Shown here: piece by piece, positions 14,798 through 22,779 of the stretch
How the letters are laid out: each line of letters opens with the position of its first letter
Position numbering within the stretch: the first letter of the stretch is position 1
Assembly: GCF_030269485.1 (NCBI RefSeq)
Contig: NZ_BSTL01000020.1
Location: 56,549 to 120,548 of the forward strand
From: Actinoplanes sp. NBRC 103695
Lineage (GTDB): Bacteria > Actinomycetota > Actinomycetes > Mycobacteriales > Micromonosporaceae
Direction of reading: 5' to 3'
Length of the DNA: 64,000 nt
The notes under the pieces: model-generated
What the model was told of the DNA's origin: nothing
Database searches by the model: none
What the model saw: only the letters and a program-made list of their open reading frames with translations
Program-made: the position numbers and the translations under genes

Positions 14798-15298
14798 TCA
14801 GCTGGGCACCAGTGAACGCCCTAAGTGGGCCGCCGGGTCGTGCCACTTCTGGGTGATCGGGGGCACTCGGGTGGCGAACGGCAGGGCGCCGGACGCGCCG
14901 TGGTGGCGGAGCATCGCGGTGTCGATGGAGAGCTCGAAGACCCGCCAGTCGATGACGGGGGAGGCGTTGAGGGCGGCGGCCAGGCGGGCGATGACCACCG
15001 GGTCGTCGACGGGTGTGGCGATGCCGCTGATCATGGCTTCGTCGTCGCTCTCCTCGGGTGGGTAGGAGTGCAGGGCGTAGCGGCCGTCGCGTTCGAGGTC
15101 GTGGCGTTTCGGGGAGGCGACGATGAAGCAGTACAGGGCGTCGTCGGTGATGACGGGTGAGACGGGGTGGACGCGGGGTGCTCCGTCGGGGCGCACGGTT
15201 GCCAGGTAGCCGAGGCCGGGACCGTACTGCTGCAGCAGCATGCGCACGCCGGCTGACAGGGCCGGCGCGGCCGCGGCGAAGGTGGACCAGGTAGCCAT
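14798..15298 (-). CDS. pyridoxamine 5'-phosphate oxidase-family (FMN/F420 split-barrel) protein
   Basis: 166 residues starting at the ATG at 15298; the open frame runs further upstream but that part is antisense to dcd. The motif GYLATVRPDGAPRVHPVSPV is the hallmark first hairpin of the split barrel, followed by LYCFIVASPKRHDLERDGRYALHSYP. Such proteins bind FMN, F420 or haem and act as small redox enzymes or stress proteins; the substrate cannot be told from sequence. Divergent from dcd with a 54-bp gap. Confidence 0.88.
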   Translation of the reverse strand: MATWSTFAAAAPALSAGVRMLLQQYGPGLGYLATVRPDGAPRVHPVSPVITDDALYCFIVASPKRHDLERDGRYALHSYPPEESDDEAMISGIATPVDDPVVIARLAAALNASPVIDWRVFELSIDTAMLRHHGASGALPFATRVPPITQKWHDPAAHLGRSLVPS

Positions 15299-15352
15299 CG
15301 TCCGATCATATCGAACACACGTACGAGAGAACCACCGAAGTATGGTGTTGCG

Positions 15353-15931
15353 ATGCTGCTCTCCGACCGTGACCTGGTCTCTGAGATCAAGTCGGACAAT
15401 ATGTCCCTCGAGCCGTTCGCACCGGAGCTGATGCAGCCGTCCAGCATCGACGTGCGGCTCGACCGGTTCTTCCGGGTGTTCAACAATCACCTCTACACGC
15501 ACATCGACCCGTCGGTGCAGCAGGACGACCTGACCGCCGTCGTCGAGGTGGAGGACGGCGAGCCGTTCGTGTTGCACCCGGGCGAGTTCGTGCTGGCCTC
15601 GACGCTCGAGGTGATCACGCTGGGCGATCAGCTGGCCGGGCGTCTGGAGGGTAAGAGCAGCCTGGGGCGGCTCGGCCTGCTCACGCACAGCACGGCGGGG
15701 TTCATCGACCCGGGCTTTTCGGGGCACGTCACGCTGGAGCTGTCCAACGTGGCCAATCTGCCGATCAAGCTGTGGCCGGGCATGAAGATCGGGCAGCTGT
15801 GCATCTTCCGGCTGTCGAGCCCGGCCGAGCACCCGTACGGCTCGGCCGTCTACGGCAGCCGTTATCAGGGCCAGCGGGGCCCGACGCCGAGCCGTTCGTC
15901 GCAGAATTTCCGCACCTGGCCGACCGCCTGA
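15353..15931 (+). CDS. dcd: dCTP deaminase
   Basis: 192 residues beginning MLLSDRDLVSEI. Diagnostic stretches are PSSIDVRLDRFFRVF, the catalytic EGKSSLGRLGLLTH with its Glu, and the GFIDPGFSGHVTLELSN strand; the C-terminus PYGSAVYGSRYQGQRGPTPSR is the flexible nucleotide-capping tail. It deaminates dCTP to dUTP for dTMP synthesis. The actinobacterial enzyme studied in Mycobacterium is bifunctional and also hydrolyses dUTP; whether this one is cannot be settled here. Proximity to tRNA-Gly is common in actinobacteria. Confidence 0.97.
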   Translation: MLLSDRDLVSEIKSDNMSLEPFAPELMQPSSIDVRLDRFFRVFNNHLYTHIDPSVQQDDLTAVVEVEDGEPFVLHPGEFVLASTLEVITLGDQLAGRLEGKSSLGRLGLLTHSTAGFIDPGFSGHVTLELSNVANLPIKLWPGMKIGQLCIFRLSSPAEHPYGSAVYGSRYQGQRGPTPSRSSQNFRTWPTA

Positions 15932-15937
15932 CCGAAA

Positions 15938-15969
15938 GTCGCCCGCCCCGAAGATATGAGGCGGGCGAC
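15938..15969. terminator. bidirectional terminator between dcd and a convergent gene
   Basis: GTCGCCCGCC (15938-15947) and GGCGGGCGAC (15960-15969) form a perfect 10-bp stem with a 12-nt loop. It lies in the short gap between two convergent stops. No clear T tract. Confidence 0.65.
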
Positions 15970-15984
15970 CGGTCACGAAGTCGG

Positions 15985-16911
15985 TCAGCCGGCGAGGGTC
16001 ACGCTGAAGCTGCTGACGTTGGCGTTGTCCGTCTGGGGCTCAGCGGCGCCGTTGGCCAGGTTGACGCGGGTCGTGGCGGTGCCCAGCGGGCCGACGGGCG
16101 CGTCGGCGGGGGCGGTGAGCAGCCACTCGAGGGTGCGGGACTCGCCCTCGTGAAGCTTGCCGTCGAACGAGCACGACGCGTCGGCGCCACCGGGCGGGGT
16201 CGGGAGGCTGGAACCGGGGACGCAGACGCCGTCCGGGGCGTAGGGGAATTCGTCAAGGCCCGCCGGGATGGCCAGTTCCGAGCCCAGGTTGTTGTGCGGG
16301 GCGTCGTTGTTGTTGCGGACGGTCACCGGGAGCGTGCCGGCGAACGTGCCGTCCGCCTGACGGGTCAGGGTGACGTCGTCGTCGGTGGTCGCGGTGAGGT
16401 TCTGGGTGGTCTGCGGGGTGTACGGCACCGGGTTGTCGACCGAGCCCGTCGTGGAGCGGAACAGGGCCGGGTAGTCCTTGGTGACGTCACCGATCTGGAT
16501 GCTGCCGAGCTGGGCGGAGATCCGCGCGAACGGTTTCGGCGCCGCGGGCGCGTCGAACCGGTAGGCGACGGTCGTGCTCCCGCCGGCCGGGATCGACGAC
16601 GCGAGGTCGCAGAAGAATTTCGCCCGTCCGTCGGGCAGGGCGCCGCTCGCACAGATGAGGTCGTCGGTGGTGTCGAAGATCCCGGCCACCGGCTCGGTGA
16701 ACCAGATCGGACCGGAGAAGTCCTCGTCCGTACCGTTGAAGATCTTGACCTGAAGACTCCCGGTGTGTCCGACGTCGCCGGGCTCGAGGATCACCGGGCT
16801 GAGCGAGAAGTCCACGCCGGCCGTGGGCGCGGCCTGGGCGGCGACGGCACCGGTGAGCAGGACTGAGCTGGCCGCGAACGCGATGGCGCCCGCGCGCAGG
16901 AAGGTGCGCAT
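15985..16911 (-). CDS. secreted protein of unknown function
   Basis: 308 residues with a clear signal peptide (MRTFLRAGAIAFAASSVLLT... cleaved near AQAAPTAG). The mature part is all-beta in appearance, rich in Thr, Val, Asp and Pro, with two similar halves that look like immunoglobulin or DUF11-type folds (SPVILEPGDVGHTGSLQVKI and DGTFAGTLPVTVRNNNDAP), each typical of extracellular adhesin-like modules. Two Cys pairs may form disulfides. No sorting signal or catalytic motif seen. Its 5' side faces the divergent TetR operon across 180 bp. Confidence 0.75.
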   Translation of the reverse strand: MRTFLRAGAIAFAASSVLLTGAVAAQAAPTAGVDFSLSPVILEPGDVGHTGSLQVKIFNGTDEDFSGPIWFTEPVAGIFDTTDDLICASGALPDGRAKFFCDLASSIPAGGSTTVAYRFDAPAAPKPFARISAQLGSIQIGDVTKDYPALFRSTTGSVDNPVPYTPQTTQNLTATTDDDVTLTRQADGTFAGTLPVTVRNNNDAPHNNLGSELAIPAGLDEFPYAPDGVCVPGSSLPTPPGGADASCSFDGKLHEGESRTLEWLLTAPADAPVGPLGTATTRVNLANGAAEPQTDNANVSSFSVTLAG

Positions 16912-17053
16912 GGAGGTGGTGGCTCCCTCTGATCGATCCCCGTTGCCGGCCGGGGCACACCTGCGTCCCGGCCATCGATGACGGTGAGAGCTTATCTCGA
17001 TCTACTTCAGACGATGGCCTGGTATCGGCTCCGACCGCTTCCACCTGATCGCC

Positions 17054-17084
17054 ATACCGGAGGTATCTCAGATACCAGCGGTAT
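17054..17084. promoter_or_regulatory. two tandem 13-bp palindromes, probable TetR operators
   Basis: ATACC-GGA-GGTAT (17054-17066) and ATACC-AGC-GGTAT (17072-17084) are spaced 18 bp centre to centre and end 9 bp before the TetR start. Perfect arms and tandem arrangement suggest cooperative binding of two dimers and autoregulation of the operon. Confidence 0.75.
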
Positions 17085-17093
17085 ATTCGCAAG

Positions 17094-17705
17094 GTGAACA
17101 ACAGTCGAGAACGACGACGAGCAGAGACCCATGAAGCGATCTTGTCGGCGGCGTACGACCTGTTCTGCGCGAAGGGGTATGCGGAGTGCTCGGTCGCGGA
17201 GATCGCCGCAGCCGCGGGCTTCACGAAAGGCGCGGTCTACGGGACTTACGAGAGCAAGGAAGATCTCTTTCTCGCACTCACCGAGACCCGCACGTCTCTC
17301 CTCGCCGCGGAGGCAGCCGCCATCTGGGAGGCGGCAAAGCCGCCTTTGCATCCGTTACGCGCCCTCGCCGCGTGGATGCGTGAGCGGCTCCAGCAGGACC
17401 GGGACTGGTTCCTCGTGAACGTCGAATTCTCGGCGCTTGCCGCACGGCGTCCGCACCTTCGAGCGCGCAGGCGGGCGGCACTTTCCGGCTCCGTTGATGA
17501 GATAGCGCGGATCTTTCAGATCGGATCGACGCGAGGCGGCGCCAGCGCCGCGCGGTCCGTCAGTCATGCCGTGCTCGCGCTCGCTGATGGGCTCGCCCTG
17601 CAGTACGCCATGGACGACACGATCGACGTCGAGCTCGTGTTCGCTGAGTCCGCGTGGAAACTACTTCGGGCGGAAACAGGCGCGAATGAGAGCGATCGGC
17701 CGTGA
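17094..17705 (+). CDS. TetR-family transcriptional regulator
   Basis: 203 residues from GTG 17094. The N-terminal DNA-binding domain reads RRRAETHEAILSAAYDLFCAKGY, CSVAEIAAAAGFTKGAVYGTY and ESKEDLFLAL, a textbook TetR helix-turn-helix. The C-terminal ligand domain (residues 75-195) is not diagnostic. It overlaps the next gene by GTGA, and with two palindromes just upstream it probably represses its own three-gene operon. The inducer may be a substrate of the downstream hydrolase; that is inference. Confidence 0.93.
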   Translation: MNNSRERRRAETHEAILSAAYDLFCAKGYAECSVAEIAAAAGFTKGAVYGTYESKEDLFLALTETRTSLLAAEAAAIWEAAKPPLHPLRALAAWMRERLQQDRDWFLVNVEFSALAARRPHLRARRRAALSGSVDEIARIFQIGSTRGGASAARSVSHAVLALADGLALQYAMDDTIDVELVFAESAWKLLRAETGANESDRP

Positions 17706-18763
17706 GCACGGACAGTGACACCTCAGTGGAGATGCAACCGTCCGCGGGCTTCTCGCGCAGGCAGGCGCTGACGGGCATCGGTGTCGGCGGATTGCTGGCG
17801 GCAGCGGCGGGCTTCGGTATCGCGACGTCCCCCCGACTCCCCAAGGGGGCCACAGCGGCGTTGGTCGATCATCATCTGCACATCCAAGGGCCGGCGGTCA
17901 CGGCGCATTTGCAGAAGCTCCTCACCGAGGATTCGAAGCTGGATGCGTTCTCCTTGCTGAACAAGGGGGCGTTCGCTGAACGTACTGGTGTGGATGCCCT
18001 TCGCGCGCTGGATACGGCAGGGATTGGGCGTGGGGTTCTTCTGTCGGAGGCGTACATGCTGTCGTCGGCGGATCTCGTCCGCGATGAGAACGCGTTCAAT
18101 GTGGAGGCCGCGCGTACCTCGCGGGGCCGCCTGAGCGCGTGTGTCGGTGTGAACCCGTTCCGTTCGGAAGCGATCGATGAACTGCGCTATTGGGTGGGGC
18201 GGGATGGCGTGGTCGGGGCGAAGCTCCACCTCGCGAACAGCGAGTTCGACCCTCGGTCGTCGGACATGGTCGATCGTCTCGCTGCGGTCGTCCGCGAGTG
18301 CCGCGCCCTGGGCCTTCCGTTGGTAATCCACCCGCGTCACGCGGCCGACTATTCGAGGGAAGACGCGGAGACCCTGATCGACCAAGTGCTTTCGCAAGCT
18401 GAAAGCCTGCCGATTCAGATCGCCCACGCCGGCGGTTGGGGCGGACTCGACGACGCAACTTTCGCCGCGCTCGGGGCGTATCAGGACGCGATCAAGGCAG
18501 GGCGGCCAGGCATGAGCAAGTTGCAGATCGATCTCGCCGTGCTCGTGCAGGCCCCATGGGCAGATGGCGCACAGCTGCACCGTCTCGTCGACCACATGCA
18601 ACAGATCGGGCTCGATCGATTCCTGCTGGGATCGGATTGGCCGGCGATCGGCTCGCCCGGCGACTACAACCGGCTGCTCTTGGGGCAGCTGCCCCTGACG
18701 CACAGGGAACAAGAGACGGTTCTCACGAACGTCGCGTACCACCTCGAGGCAGACAATGGCTGA
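17702..18763 (+). CDS. Tat-exported amidohydrolase (TIM-barrel metal-dependent hydrolase)
   Basis: 353 residues from GTG 17702. The N-terminus has a twin-arginine signal, SRRQALTGIGVGGLLAAAAG. The mature enzyme shows amidohydrolase_2 landmarks: VDHHLHIQG (HxH metal site), GAKLHLANSEFDP, PLVIHPRHAAD, IQIAHAGGWGG and LLGSDWPAIGSP (final metal Asp). This family hydrolyses or decarboxylates cyclic and aromatic substrates. Length is normal for the family. Sandwiched between its probable regulator and a small membrane protein with overlapping ends, so all three are cotranslated. Confidence 0.85.
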   Translation: MSTDSDTSVEMQPSAGFSRRQALTGIGVGGLLAAAAGFGIATSPRLPKGATAALVDHHLHIQGPAVTAHLQKLLTEDSKLDAFSLLNKGAFAERTGVDALRALDTAGIGRGVLLSEAYMLSSADLVRDENAFNVEAARTSRGRLSACVGVNPFRSEAIDELRYWVGRDGVVGAKLHLANSEFDPRSSDMVDRLAAVVRECRALGLPLVIHPRHAADYSREDAETLIDQVLSQAESLPIQIAHAGGWGGLDDATFAALGAYQDAIKAGRPGMSKLQIDLAVLVQAPWADGAQLHRLVDHMQQIGLDRFLLGSDWPAIGSPGDYNRLLLGQLPLTHREQETVLTNVAYHLEADNG

Positions 18764-19154
18764 GCCGGCTCCCGCGCCGGACTCGCGGGCTCCCCGCGTC
18801 ACGTTCGCACGGCCGGCTCTCCCGCTTGGCGTGGTGACGGCAGTTGTTCTGCTGGTATCGATGCCGTTGGCGGGACTGGTGTGGTTCGTCGTCGTTCAAG
18901 CTCTGTGCTCGGTGCTGATCGTCGCGATGCTTGTCGTGGTCCTTGTCCGCAGGCGATGGTCGTGGACGATCGTTCTCCTGCCTGGCCTGGCCCTGCTTCA
19001 GCCGGTATGGCCCGTGTCCGCCGACTGGACGACGCAGACGGTGACAGCACCCGTGAGCGCGCTCTTGGTCCTCGTCGTTGGGGTCATGGTTCGCGTGCCG
19101 AAACGACACCGACAGCGCGGACGGAGAGCACTGACCGACTCGGTCGCGCCCTAG
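18756..19154 (+). CDS. small membrane protein of the TetR-amidohydrolase operon
   Basis: 132 residues, start overlapping the hydrolase stop by 8 bp. Three or four hydrophobic segments (PLGVVTAVVLLVSMPLAGLV, LIVAMLVVVLV, WTIVLLPGLALLQPVW, ALLVLVVGVMV) and a basic tail. Not recognised. Coupling to an exported hydrolase suggests an envelope function, but nothing in it points to transport or catalysis. Confidence 0.75.
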   Translation: MAEPAPAPDSRAPRVTFARPALPLGVVTAVVLLVSMPLAGLVWFVVVQALCSVLIVAMLVVVLVRRRWSWTIVLLPGLALLQPVWPVSADWTTQTVTAPVSALLVLVVGVMVRVPKRHRQRGRRALTDSVAP

Positions 19155-19168
19155 GTGGCTGGTGTAAG

Positions 19169-19545
19169 TCAACTACCTATGTCGAGCACGGCGGTCAGCT
19201 GCCGGGTGGTTGCGGCGCGCACGCGAGGATTGGTTCTGGCGTACGCCCGATGCGCGATCACGCCGCCGGTCAGGGCGTACCCGCGCCCCCGCGCCCAGGT
19301 CGCGTCGTCGACGCCGAGCTCGGCCCGGAACACCGCACGTGCGGCCGGCGTCATCAGCGAGAACGCCATCATCAGATCGGGCGCCGGATCCCCGTAGCCG
19401 AGCCCGCCGAAGTCGATCACCGCGCTGAGCCGCCCGTCGACCGTCACCCCGGCTGCTCCCAGCGCCGCAGCGGCAGTTCCGCCCACTCCGGAAACCGGTC
19501 GTCCACAAGCTGCCGGGCAAGCGCCTCCCCGACCTCTATGGTGTC
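19169..19545 (-). pseudogene. aminoglycoside phosphotransferase-family gene with internal deletion
   Basis: Two pieces of one APH/choline-kinase-family protein lie side by side in different frames. The start piece (19545 down to about 19447) reads IEVGEALARQLVDDRFPEWA and ELPLRRWEQPG, the usual N-terminus. The end piece (about 19450 to 19169) reads VTVDGRLSAVIDFGGLGYGD and PAPDLMMAFSLMTPAARAVF, the usual Mg-binding DFG-like motif and C-terminal helices. Roughly 170 residues, including the ATP site and the catalytic HGD loop, are missing at the junction. It cannot be an active kinase. Confidence 0.85.
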
Positions 19546-19548
19546 GTT

Positions 19549-19665
19549 ATGGGCGCGTTGAAACCGTGGCATCTCCTCATCATGCTGTTCTGCCTGATCG
19601 TCGTCGCGGGCGGAGCCGCGGGCGCGGTGGCGATCATCCGCGCCACCAACAAGAAAGACCGCTAG
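19549..19665 (+). CDS. 38-residue TatA-like single-pass membrane protein
   Basis: ATG 19549 to TAG 19663-19665. The sequence begins MGALKPWHLLIMLFCLIVV, closely resembling the TatA N-terminus and related actinobacterial micropeptides, and ends IIRATNKKDR. One membrane helix and a short basic tail; the amphipathic helix of a real TatA is missing, so it is either an independent small membrane protein or a stub. No strong Shine-Dalgarno is visible. It starts beside the dead APH gene on the opposite strand. Confidence 0.6.
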   Translation: MGALKPWHLLIMLFCLIVVAGGAAGAVAIIRATNKKDR

Positions 19666-19670
19666 CCGGT

Positions 19671-20531
19671 TCAGGCGATCGCGACGAAGACGTTGTCGAC
19701 GAGTCCCGCGAACTGGTCGTTCCCCCGGTTGGCACCCTTGCCCCCCACGCGCAGCGGTTCCGCGTTGGCGATGGAGAGATTCGCAGGCACGGGTACGGCC
19801 GCACGCTCGGCGCCGTCCACGACGATGGCGAGCCGTTCCGTGCCCCGCACACACGTCACCTGATGCCAGTTGCCGTCCGCGACATCCATCAGCGGCTCGG
19901 CGCGGTAGATCCGGGCGCGGCCGGCGATCACGCAGCTCGGATGCCCCTGCCGGTGGTCGACCTGCAGCTTGAACTGGCTGACCCCGCCGACCGAGTACCC
20001 CTTCTGGAGGACGTTCGCCCCGTCCGCCAGATCCGCGTGCGTCATCAGGATCGACGCCCCGTACCGCAAAGATCGTGTCCCGGGGTTGAGCGTGTCGTCC
20101 CGATCACCCTCGAGGATGGCACGCGGGCAGTCCCGCTCCCGAGGCATCGTGCACCGATCGGGATATTCAACGGCAAGACCAAGCCCCTGCGGTACGAGAC
20201 TGAGCGTCCCGCCGTTCTGCCCGACCGCCCGCAGCTCATGGCGCCCCTGCGTGTCGAGGATCGGCCGGTCGGCGCCCCCGTCGAAGGTGTACCTGACCGA
20301 GGTCGGCCGCTCGGCGACGGCAATCCGCCCAGGCTCGCCAGGTCCGTGCAGGGACGCGCTCCCAGCGTTGACGAGCACCCCCGCGGAGGGTTCGGCAAGC
20401 ACAGCGGTCGCCGGCATCGGAGCGACCGCGGGCATGGCTTCAGCCCGGGACAGATGCAGAGCGCCGACCACTCCCGCGCTGAGCACCAGCGCCGCACCAA
20501 CCGCACCACCCAGGCGACGAGCATGAGACAT
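19671..20531 (-). CDS. secreted LamG/concanavalin-like domain protein
   Basis: 286 residues. A signal anchor or signal peptide (residues about 8-30, RRLGGAVGAALVLSAGVVGA) is followed by a short linker and a LamG-type jelly roll (about 75-285). Typical features are RYTFDGGAD at the start, the ILMTHADLADGANVLQKGY strand, the GNWHQVTCVRGTERLAIVVD motif found in nearly all LamG domains, and the final NDQFAGLVDNVFVAIA. Cys pairs fit an extracellular fold. Probably binds carbohydrate or protein at the surface. No enzyme motif. Confidence 0.82.
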   Translation of the reverse strand: MSHARRLGGAVGAALVLSAGVVGALHLSRAEAMPAVAPMPATAVLAEPSAGVLVNAGSASLHGPGEPGRIAVAERPTSVRYTFDGGADRPILDTQGRHELRAVGQNGGTLSLVPQGLGLAVEYPDRCTMPRERDCPRAILEGDRDDTLNPGTRSLRYGASILMTHADLADGANVLQKGYSVGGVSQFKLQVDHRQGHPSCVIAGRARIYRAEPLMDVADGNWHQVTCVRGTERLAIVVDGAERAAVPVPANLSIANAEPLRVGGKGANRGNDQFAGLVDNVFVAIA

Positions 20532-20621
20532 GCGGTTATTGTCCGGATTGACGAATCTGTCCGCCCAGCAGGGTCGGCATTGTCCGAAACATGCCCGCCT
20601 GCGTGCGCCGCCCGCTTGGGG

Positions 20622-21038
20622 TCAGGCCGCCGGGAGCTGGTTGATGCGGACCATGGTGCCCGCCGGGTCGCGGAAGGCGCAGTCGCGGATTCCGTACGGC
20701 TGGTCGGTGGGCTCCTGGACCACCTCGGCGCCGGTGGCCTGGATGGTGTCGAAGGTCTTGTCGACGTCTGAGCTGGCCAGCACGATCGTGGCGTAGCTGC
20801 CCTTGGCCATGAGTTCGGCGACGGTCTGCCGTTCGGTCTCCGTGACGCCGGGGTCGGCGTTGGGGGGATACAGCACCACCGACGTGTGGGGCTGGTCCGC
20901 TGAACCCAGCGTGATCCAGCGCATGCCGCCGTATCCGACGTCGTTGCGGACCTCGAAGCCGAGGGCGTCGCGCCAGAACGTGAGGGACTTCTCGGGGTCG
21001 TCGGCGGGGAGCAGGGTGTTCGCGATGATCAGGCTCAT
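20622..21038 (-). CDS. VOC-superfamily (glyoxalase/bleomycin-resistance-like) protein
   Basis: 138 residues from ATG 21038 (an upstream GTG adds only three residues). Two beta-alpha-beta-beta-beta modules are visible: SLIIANTLLPADDPEKSLTF with WRDALGFEVRNDVGYGGMRW, then YATIVLASSDVDKTFDTIQA with RDCAFRDPAGTMVRINQL. Single-domain VOC proteins bind a metal and act on small molecules or simply sequester them. The AraC-type regulator gene ends 10 bp upstream on the same strand, so the two form an operon. Confidence 0.9.
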   Translation of the reverse strand: MSLIIANTLLPADDPEKSLTFWRDALGFEVRNDVGYGGMRWITLGSADQPHTSVVLYPPNADPGVTETERQTVAELMAKGSYATIVLASSDVDKTFDTIQATGAEVVQEPTDQPYGIRDCAFRDPAGTMVRINQLPAA

Positions 21039-21048
21039 GTGAACCACG

Positions 21049-21492
21049 TTAGGACGAGGGCCGGGGCGGTGCTTCTCGATTCCTGATCGGTCTCGTCACC
21101 TTCTTGGCCATGCAGGCGGGGATGCCCGCGGCCTGGTCGGTGGCCAGCCTTCGGTATGCGCTGGGTGACATTCCCACGAGCTCCGAGAAGCGGGTGCTGA
21201 ACGTACCCAAGGATTGGCAGCCGACCGTGAAACAGACGTCGGTGACGGACAGGTCGCCTCGCCTCAGGAGGGCCATCGCCCGTTCGATGCGGCGGGTCAT
21301 CAGGTAGCTGTAGGGGGATTCGCCGAAGGCCGCTCGGAACTCGCGGCTCAAATGACCCGATGACATGTGTACGCCTCGGGCCAGCGCCTCGACGTCGAGG
21401 GGCTGGGCGTACTCGCGATCGATGCGGTCCCGGACCCGGCGGAGCAGGGCCAGGTCGCGGAGCCTCTTCGCGTCAACAGCGGCCACGGGCAT
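21049..21492 (-). CDS. AraC-family transcriptional regulator
   Basis: 147 residues consisting almost only of the two-helix-turn-helix domain: IDREYAQPLDVEALARGVHM and SSGHLSREFRAAFGESPYSY for the first, MALLRRGDLSVTDVCFTVGC and SLGTFSTRFSELVGMSPSAY for the second. No sensor domain, as often seen in short regulators cotranscribed with a VOC protein. Likely activates this pair or a nearby gene. The upstream region is shared with a decayed gene on the other strand. Confidence 0.92.
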   Translation of the reverse strand: MPVAAVDAKRLRDLALLRRVRDRIDREYAQPLDVEALARGVHMSSGHLSREFRAAFGESPYSYLMTRRIERAMALLRRGDLSVTDVCFTVGCQSLGTFSTRFSELVGMSPSAYRRLATDQAAGIPACMAKKVTRPIRNREAPPRPSS

Positions 21493-21516
21493 CAGCCTGC
21501 CTGGTCAACCGGCACG

Positions 21517-21777
21517 ATGGAAGGCATGCGGATCGATCACACCCGGGCCGGGGACGCTTTCGACGCCGGGCTGGACGCCACCTGGGCGGTGGAGCTCGCC
21601 GTGCATCATCTCGACCTGCGGACCGGCAGCCCCGATCAGAGGGCTCTGCGCCTGGCCAGGGAGACCGTCGAAGCGCTCGCCGAGGAGAACGTGCCCCGCG
21701 AGTGGGACGACATCGAGGTGGTGCTGCGCGGTACCGGCCGTACGCGGCCGGCGCTGGCTGTGGGCTGGGCGGTCTGA
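21517..21777 (+). pseudogene. C-terminal fragment of a maleylpyruvate isomerase-like (MDMPI/TIGR03083) protein
   Basis: 86 codons that read DHTRAGDAFDAGLDATWAVE, LAVHHLDLRTGS and a closing WDDIEVVLRGTGRTRP, the C-terminal end of mycothiol-dependent maleylpyruvate isomerase-type proteins, whose full length is 200-250 residues. The DinB-like four-helix part with the metal-binding His residues is absent; the AraC gene occupies that position on the other strand. An ATG exists at 21517, so expression of the fragment is possible, but it would be inactive. Confidence 0.65.
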
Positions 21778-22046
21778 CGGGTCCAACCAGGACGGGAGAT
21801 CAGGTTGATGATCGCGATGTTGAGCAGGTAGCCGGCCAGCACGCTGGTGATCAGCATCGGGGTCGTCAGCCAGCCGTCGCCGAGCAGGTAGATCGGCGCG
21901 AAGATGATCGACACCGGCGAGGTCAGCGCGATCAGCAGGACGCCCGCGGAGCCGGGTGCGGCGAGCGCGCCGATCGCGGACGCGCACACGGCGACTGTGT
22001 ACAGGCGAGTGATCCAGGTGCCGACGAAGACGTTCATGGCGACCAT
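21636..22046 (-). CDS. small membrane protein (SCO4225-like), 3' end overlapping a gene fragment
   Basis: 136 residues. Residues 1-85 hold three hydrophobic segments (FVGTWITRLYTVAVCASAIG, GVLLIALTSPVSIIFAPIYL, MLITSVLAGYLLNIAIINL) and look like a complete small membrane protein ending near ISRPGW. The remaining ~50 residues are Ser/Arg-rich and are simply the antisense reading of the maleylpyruvate isomerase fragment, so the natural stop was probably lost when the fragment landed next to it. Function unknown. Confidence 0.6.
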   Translation of the reverse strand: MVAMNVFVGTWITRLYTVAVCASAIGALAAPGSAGVLLIALTSPVSIIFAPIYLLGDGWLTTPMLITSVLAGYLLNIAIINLISRPGWTRQTAQPTASAGRVRPVPRSTTSMSSHSRGTFSSASASTVSLARRRAL

Positions 22047-22099
22047 GCTTGTTTCGACGGCCGCCGATCGAATGAGTAGCGGTACCTAGTAGCCCGCCG

Positions 22100-22645
22100 T
22101 CAGGAACTCAGATCGTCGCCGGTGATCAGGCCTCGGATGCTCACGTTGCGTTCGCACTCGTTGACGATGACCGCGGTGCCCACCGGGATCGCGCCCAGCT
22201 CCGCCACCAGCTGGTAGATCGCGCGGCTCTGCGAGCCGGTGGTCGCCCAGTCGTCGACCACGAGCACCCGGTCGGTGGGACCGAGCAGGCGGGAGCGCAC
22301 GCCCAGGCGTTGCGGCTCGCCGCGGTGGTCGGCCGGCACCTCCGCCCAGGTCATCGGCTCGGCGATGGGTCGGCGGGCGCCGTGCCGGTACGCCTCGACG
22401 AAACCGACACCCAGGGCCCGGGCGGCGAGCGGGCCGACCAGGAAGCCGGTCACCTCGGGCGACACGACCACGGTGGGGCGTTCGTGGGCGAACAGGGCAC
22501 CCAGCGCGGGGCCCAAACCGTCCAGAATGTGCGGATCTCGCCACCAACCGGATCGATCACTGACCAGCACCTCGCTCTGCGGTCCGGGGTCGGTCCAGCG
22601 GAAGGCGGCGATCAGGCGGTCACGGAGATCGGATGTCACCGGCAC
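22100..22645 (-). CDS. adenine/xanthine-type phosphoribosyltransferase
   Basis: 181 residues from a GTG. The PRPP-binding signature is DRVLVVDDWATTGSQSRAIY, with the two acidic residues in place. The hood region VVVSPEVTGFLVGPLAARAL and FVEAYRHGARR match type I purine phosphoribosyltransferases, whose substrate is set by a short hood loop that does not decide between adenine, xanthine or a regulatory role. Probably purine salvage. Divergent from the PP2C gene. Confidence 0.85.
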   Translation of the reverse strand: MPVTSDLRDRLIAAFRWTDPGPQSEVLVSDRSGWWRDPHILDGLGPALGALFAHERPTVVVSPEVTGFLVGPLAARALGVGFVEAYRHGARRPIAEPMTWAEVPADHRGEPQRLGVRSRLLGPTDRVLVVDDWATTGSQSRAIYQLVAELGAIPVGTAVIVNECERNVSIRGLITGDDLSS

Positions 22646-22779
22646 ATCCTGACATCGGGCCTTGGGGGTATCACCGCCGACTGAATGAGGCCGATCTACC
22701 AGGTGGTCAGAACCTCATCAGACTACGGGTCAAGTTGGTGCGGTTGCCGGGTTCGATCAGGCATGCTGTCCGCGTAACC

